9,590 bases of DNA, from the NCBI GenBank assembly GCA_003453835.1, contig DMMN01000009.1:1-9590 (forward strand), written 5' to 3'. Numbering within the stretch: position 1 is the first letter of the stretch; the number at the start of each line of letters is the position of its first letter. The notes under the pieces were generated by a model. It was not told the origin of the DNA. It searched no databases and was given only the letters and a program-made list of their open reading frames with translations. This DNA is from Bacteroidota bacterium. Lineage in GTDB: Bacteria; Bacteroidota; Ignavibacteria; UBA10030. Position numbers and translations under genes: made by a program. Positions 6,340-9,590 of this stretch are shown here, in pieces.

Positions 6340-6674
6340 GGAACATGTCCTTTCTTCTAATGATTGCGACCCGACTCAACCGTCGGGCAAGGTGTACGCC
6401 GGCCGTATTGACTCTTGCTACTGCCCGTCACCAACAAGACAGGGTGAACGGGCTTCTTCTGAGTGATGGCGTTGCGACCTTGGAAGGATTCGTCCGGTTC
6501 ATCATGTTTCCAGAAGCGTGCATGTGTGCACTTTGCTGTGTAGAGAACCTCTCCGTCAGGAGAGAAAGACGGTGTACTGTTGATTGACGCCTCCAACATA
6601 GCCATATTCCGAAACAATTGCCAGCGCGATGTTTCTTGATCCCCGAAAGGCGTTGCTTCCCTCCCGCCGGGCTG
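6340..6674 (-). other. 335-bp gap between kduI and the cold-shock gene: leader plus possible relic
   Basis: This gap holds no intact gene that I can support. On the minus strand its distal part carries a propeller-like relic (listed separately). The proximal part is probably the 5' leader of the cold-shock gene. A hairpin, CCCGAC (6370-6375) with GTCGGG (6382-6387) and a 6-base loop, lies about 30 bases upstream of the cold-shock ATG. No terminator follows kduI, so readthrough into the cold-shock gene is possible. I find no convincing -35/-10 pair. Confidence 0.45.
6480..6674 (-). pseudogene. probable relic of a PD40/WD40-like beta-propeller repeat
   Basis: Right after the kduI stop, in the same frame, the minus strand is open for another ~100 codons. 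At about 6540-6600 it reads SINSTPSFSPDGEVLYTAK, which fits the PD40 (TolB-like) repeat core, whose consensus is P-S-F-S-P-D-G-x-x-L-Y-F. The flanks (SRWQLFRNMAMLEA before; CTHARFWKHDEPDESF after) are less telling and do not give a second repeat. There is no ATG start with a ribosome binding site and no signal peptide. KduI already has its normal length, so this is not a lost KduI end. Most likely it is a decayed fragment of an exported propeller protein; a chance match remains possible. Confidence 0.35.
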
Positions 6675-7508
6675 CTAGAGGAGCTCATTCATTGGAACAG
6701 GATCCATATCGGAAAACTCCTGGTTTTCACCGCCCATCGCCCACACGAATGAATAGCGCCGTGTCCCCGAACCGCAGTGTATTGACCAGCTCGGCGAGAT
6801 CACGGCCTGGCGGTTTCGAAGGATGAGAGCGCGTGCCTCGTCCGGCCTCCCCATCATGTGTACCACAAAGGAATCGGCGTCGACATTGAAATACAGGTAT
6901 ACTTCTGAGCGTCGCTGATGTGTATGAGCCGGCATGGTGTTCCACACACTTCCCTCTTCAAGCTCCGTCATCCCCATCACAAGCTGAGAACTCTTGATCC
7001 CGCCGGGGTGGATGTATTTGTAGATCGTGCGTTTGTTCGCTTCCTTCTGAGATCCGAGTCGCACGGGCTCAGCCTCGGCAAAGGTTGCGCGCGTGCTAGG
7101 GTAGGCGGCGTGTGCCGGGTAACTGACAAAATAGAACTGCGCCGGGTTCTCCGGATCGGAGCTCGCAAACTCGATTTCCTTCACCCCTTTGCCGATGAAC
7201 AGAACATCTTTCACCTGCATCGCGTGGTCTTTCCCGTCCGCCCTGATACGACCTGTTCCCCCCGTATTGATGACGCCTACTTCACGGCGCTCGGCGAAAT
7301 ACTCCGCCGCCATCTCTTTCATGCTCGCCTGCAACCGGAGCGGCTCGCGGATTGGGACCACGCCTCCGATAATTGCACGATCAATATCGTTGTAGACCAT
7401 TGCGATCGCGTGTGGCACGAAAAGTTCTTCAAACACGAAGGCGCCACGCAACTCCTTCGTCGTCATTCGGCGATAGGCGTCTTGATTTGGTGCATAGCGA
7501 ACTTCCAT
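6675..7508 (-). CDS. kduI: 5-dehydro-4-deoxy-D-glucuronate isomerase (4-deoxy-L-threo-5-hexosulose-uronate ketol-isomerase)
   Basis: KduI converts 5-dehydro-4-deoxy-D-glucuronate, the open-chain product of unsaturated uronates, to 3-deoxy-D-glycero-2,5-hexodiulosonate. KduD then makes 2-keto-3-deoxygluconate. It is a cytoplasmic zinc enzyme of the cupin fold. The 277 residues match the E. coli length (278). The metal ligands align with those of E. coli shifted by one: H195 and H197 in MPAHTHQRR, E202 in SEVYLYF, and H244 in WSIHCGSG. The N-terminus MEVRYAPNQDAYRRMTTKELR and the end MDPVPMNELL are typical. AGGAG (minus strand, 7522-7518) lies 9 bases upstream of the ATG. It follows gnd by 44 bases in the same direction and is probably co-transcribed with it. 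No kduD is in the window. Confidence 0.96.
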   Translation of the reverse strand: MEVRYAPNQDAYRRMTTKELRGAFVFEELFVPHAIAMVYNDIDRAIIGGVVPIREPLRLQASMKEMAAEYFAERREVGVINTGGTGRIRADGKDHAMQVKDVLFIGKGVKEIEFASSDPENPAQFYFVSYPAHAAYPSTRATFAEAEPVRLGSQKEANKRTIYKYIHPGGIKSSQLVMGMTELEEGSVWNTMPAHTHQRRSEVYLYFNVDADSFVVHMMGRPDEARALILRNRQAVISPSWSIHCGSGTRRYSFVWAMGGENQEFSDMDPVPMNELL

Positions 7509-7552
7509 GGTTCAGTTCTCCTGTTCGGATGTAAGGTAATGTTTGGACGTCG

Positions 7553-9007
7553 TCAGACCACATACGCTGTGGAGGCCGTGTCGCCTCCCCGGCCCGTCCA
7601 ATTGGTGTGGAAGAACTCCCCCCGCGGTTTGTCGATGCGTTCGTACTGGTGTGCGCCGAAGTAGTCACGCTGAGCTTGGAGTAAGTTCGCCGGCAGTCGT
7701 GCGTTTCGATAGCCGTCGAAGTAGTTCAGTGCGGTCGAGAATGCAGGCACCCAGATGCCATTCAGAACAGCCGTCGAAACAACTCGCCGCCATGCTTCCT
7801 GGGAGGTCTCTATCTTCTCTCGAAAGAATGGATCCAACAATAGGTTTGAAAGATGAGGATCTCGTTCGAACGCCTCCTTGATCTTGCTTAGAAATGCAGA
7901 GCGAATGATACATCCCCCCCGCCAAAGCAAGGCGATGTTTCCATAATTCAGGCTCCACTTGAATTCCCCGGCCGCCGCTCGCATCAGCGTGAATCCCTGA
8001 GCATAGGAAACAACTTTGGAAGCGTAGAGCGCCTTCTCAAGATCGTTCAGGAACGACTGCCGGTCGCCGGGTACAAACCGCGCCGGACCGTGAAGAATTC
8101 CCGAGGCTTCCATCCGCTCTTCCTTGATGGCAGATAGACACCGGGCGAAGACCGCCTCGCTGATCAGCGTGAGCGGGATTCCGAGATCGAGCGAGGCAAC
8201 GCTTGTCCATTTGCCGGTTCCCTTCTGTCCGGCGGTGTCGAGGATCTTATCCACCAGCGGTAGGCCGTCCGTGTCCTTGTACGCGAGGATGTCACGCGTG
8301 ATCTCGATGAGATAGCTGTCCAGATCCGCCCGGCTCCATTTTTCGAAAACGTCATGCATCTCACCGGCAGTCATTCCAAGCAATTCCCTCATGATCTGGT
8401 ACGCCTCGCAGATGAGCTGCATATCGCCGTACTCAATTCCATTATGAACCATCTTCACAAAATGCCCGGCCCCATTCTCACCAACCCAGTCACAGCAGGG
8501 AGTTCCGTCCGCCACTTTGGCGGCGATGGCCTGAAGGATGGGCTTGACGTGCGGCCAGGCAGCCGGCGATCCGCCGGGCATGATCGAAGGTCCCCGCAGG
8601 GCGCCCTCTTCGCCTCCCGACACACCTGTGCCGATGTAGAGAAGACCTTTTTCCTCAAGAGAGTTCGTTCTGCGTGTGGTGTCCGGAAAATGCGAGTTGC
8701 CGCCGTCGATGATGATGTCGCCCCTTTCCAGATGAGGCAAGAGCAACTCGATGAAGTCATCGACAGGTTTGCCTGCTTTGACCATCAGCATGATCTTCCG
8801 CGGTGTTTTAAGGGCCGCCACAAGTTCCCAAATCGACTTTGTGCCGACGATGTTCTTTCCCTTGGCGCGCCCTTGAATGAAATGGTCAACTTTGTCAACC
8901 GTACGGTTGTAAACGGCGACAGAGAATCCGCGGCTCTCGATGTTGAGCACGAGATTTTCTCCCATGACCGCGAGTCCCACCAATCCAATATCAGCTTTCT
9001 GTTCCAT
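7553..9007 (-). CDS. gnd: 6-phosphogluconate dehydrogenase, decarboxylating (NADP-type)
   Basis: This enzyme oxidatively decarboxylates 6-phosphogluconate to ribulose-5-phosphate, making NADPH in the pentose phosphate pathway. The 484 residues match the long form (468 in E. coli, 482 in sheep). The Rossmann start is GLVGLAVMGENLVLNI (8-23), and NRT at 34-36 is the residue set that selects NADP. Substrate and catalytic motifs are GTGVSGGEEGA (126-136), then K185 and E192 in FVKMVHNGIEYGD, with the same 7-residue spacing as the known catalytic pair; N189 lies between. The all-helical C-terminal domain carries the QKGTGKWT motif. The end has RDYFGAHQYER and FHTNW, the tail that reaches into the partner subunit. 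The ATG at 9007 has AAGGAA close upstream (2 bases) and a second AAAAGGAA further up. It sits between kdgK (99 bp) and kduI (44 bp), on the same strand. Confidence 0.97.
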   Translation of the reverse strand: MEQKADIGLVGLAVMGENLVLNIESRGFSVAVYNRTVDKVDHFIQGRAKGKNIVGTKSIWELVAALKTPRKIMLMVKAGKPVDDFIELLLPHLERGDIIIDGGNSHFPDTTRRTNSLEEKGLLYIGTGVSGGEEGALRGPSIMPGGSPAAWPHVKPILQAIAAKVADGTPCCDWVGENGAGHFVKMVHNGIEYGDMQLICEAYQIMRELLGMTAGEMHDVFEKWSRADLDSYLIEITRDILAYKDTDGLPLVDKILDTAGQKGTGKWTSVASLDLGIPLTLISEAVFARCLSAIKEERMEASGILHGPARFVPGDRQSFLNDLEKALYASKVVSYAQGFTLMRAAAGEFKWSLNYGNIALLWRGGCIIRSAFLSKIKEAFERDPHLSNLLLDPFFREKIETSQEAWRRVVSTAVLNGIWVPAFSTALNYFDGYRNARLPANLLQAQRDYFGAHQYERIDKPRGEFFHTNWTGRGGDTASTAYVV

Positions 9008-9106
9008 AGTTCCTTGCGTTCCTTTTCCTCTGGGCCAATGAATCCGATGCCAAGCTGAAAACGATAGAGTCGATGCGGTATGTCAACCTGCCGATCGCGA
9101 AATCGG

Positions 9107-9590
9107 CTACCGTTGGATACGTGCCGAGCCCCCCTCTGCAAACGACCGCACCTGCTCCACGGTCGCCATCGTCGTGTCACCGGGAAACGTCGTGAGGAGT
9201 GCCCCGTGTGCCCAGCCAAGCTTGACCGCCGCCTCCGGCGACTCGCCGGAGAGCAGGCCGTAGATGAAACCGCTCGCGAATCCGTCGCCGCCGCCGACAC
9301 GGTCGACCACATCGAGCTCGCACGTTGGGGCGGCGTACGTCTTACCGTTGATCCATGCGACGGCACTCCAGCCATGGCGGTTCGTTGAATGCACCTCGCG
9401 CAACGTTGTCGCCACTATCTTCACCTGTGGATGCTTCGCCACGACTCTATCGATCATTGCAAAAAAAGCGCTCGGATCGAGTTTTGACTTTGCCTCCACC
9501 TCGGGGCCGGGGATGCCCAAACCTTTCTGCAGATCCTCTTCGTTACCGACGAGGACATCAGCATTCTCGACGATTCGAGCCACGACATCC
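9107..9590 (-). CDS. kdgK: PfkB-family sugar kinase, probable 2-keto-3-deoxygluconate kinase (3' part only)
   Basis: Only the last ~161 residues are in the window; the gene continues past the right edge. The part seen starts ...DVVARIVENADVLVGNEEDL, typical of the PfkB middle region (the NEED stretch after the substrate lid). The second PfkB signature is clear at 9284-9304: DRVGGGD followed by GFASGFIYGLL, where the last Asp is the catalytic base and the GGG forms the anion hole. The DRVG-GD form is the one common in 2-keto-3-deoxygluconate kinases. With kduI two genes downstream, this makes KdgK (KDG + ATP to KDPG) the best call, although fructokinase or ribokinase-like enzymes share the motif. 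The stop at 9107 is followed after 99 bp by gnd. The N-terminal substrate-binding region needed to be sure is missing. Confidence 0.78.
   Translation of the reverse strand, partial: DVVARIVENADVLVGNEEDLQKGLGIPGPEVEAKSKLDPSAFFAMIDRVVAKHPQVKIVATTLREVHSTNRHGWSAVAWINGKTYAAPTCELDVVDRVGGGDGFASGFIYGLLSGESPEAAVKLGWAHGALLTTFPGDTTMATVEQVRSFAEGGSARIQR

Noticed and set aside
6675..6677. programmed stop readthrough making a KduI-propeller fusion
   Set aside because: KduI is already full length (277 versus 278 in E. coli), and no readthrough context is evident; a relic or chance frame is simpler.
6918..7664. 248-codon plus-strand frame opposite kduI and the end of gnd
   Set aside because: It spans two real minus-strand genes and their gap, and has no domain pattern.
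8354..9058. 234-codon plus-strand frame opposite gnd
   Set aside because: It is the antisense shadow of gnd, which has all family motifs; the plus-strand product resembles nothing known.

Overview
The window looks like ordinary chromosomal DNA from a free-living, mid-GC (about 55% by eye) Gram-negative-type bacterium. The gene mix suggests the Bacteroidota/Chlorobiota/Ignavibacteria neighbourhood: a glycine-tailed RRM protein beside a CspA protein, a secreted M28/PA peptidase, a divergent YchF, and several starts with weak or no Shine-Dalgarno. This placement is an inference. I see no IS element, CRISPR array, tRNA, rRNA or prophage signature.

Left part (1-3078): a membrane-anchored SpoIIE/RsbU-type PP2C phosphatase (+) converges on a YchF-type P-loop NTPase (-). 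YchF is divergent from a small AlaX-like tRNA-editing protein (+), across 156 bp. Two translation-linked genes thus share one promoter region.

Middle part (3079-6339): a secreted M28-family metallopeptidase (+) has a PA insertion, a glycine-rich stretch and a long helical C-terminus. It is followed by a small RRM RNA-binding protein (+) with its own good promoter. Facing it is a cold-shock protein gene (-). A 10-bp stem hairpin lies between these last two, with T-rich flanks on both strands, and probably terminates transcription from both sides.

Right part (6340-9590, all - strand): partial kdgK, gnd and kduI run in the same direction with short gaps (99 and 44 bp). KduI and KdgK act in the pathway from unsaturated uronates (pectin, alginate-like or glycosaminoglycan breakdown products) to 2-keto-3-deoxy-6-phosphogluconate. 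Gnd decarboxylates 6-phosphogluconate to ribulose-5-phosphate and makes NADPH. After kduI, a 335-bp gap without an intact gene holds a short stretch that reads like a broken PD40/WD40-like beta-propeller repeat, plus the leader of the cold-shock gene.

No clearly new multi-gene system is visible. The points most worth checking are the unusual metal-site residues of the M28 peptidase, the variant zinc motif of the AlaX-like protein, the propeller relic in frame after kduI, the gnd insertion between uronate genes, and the tail-to-tail pair of RNA chaperones.
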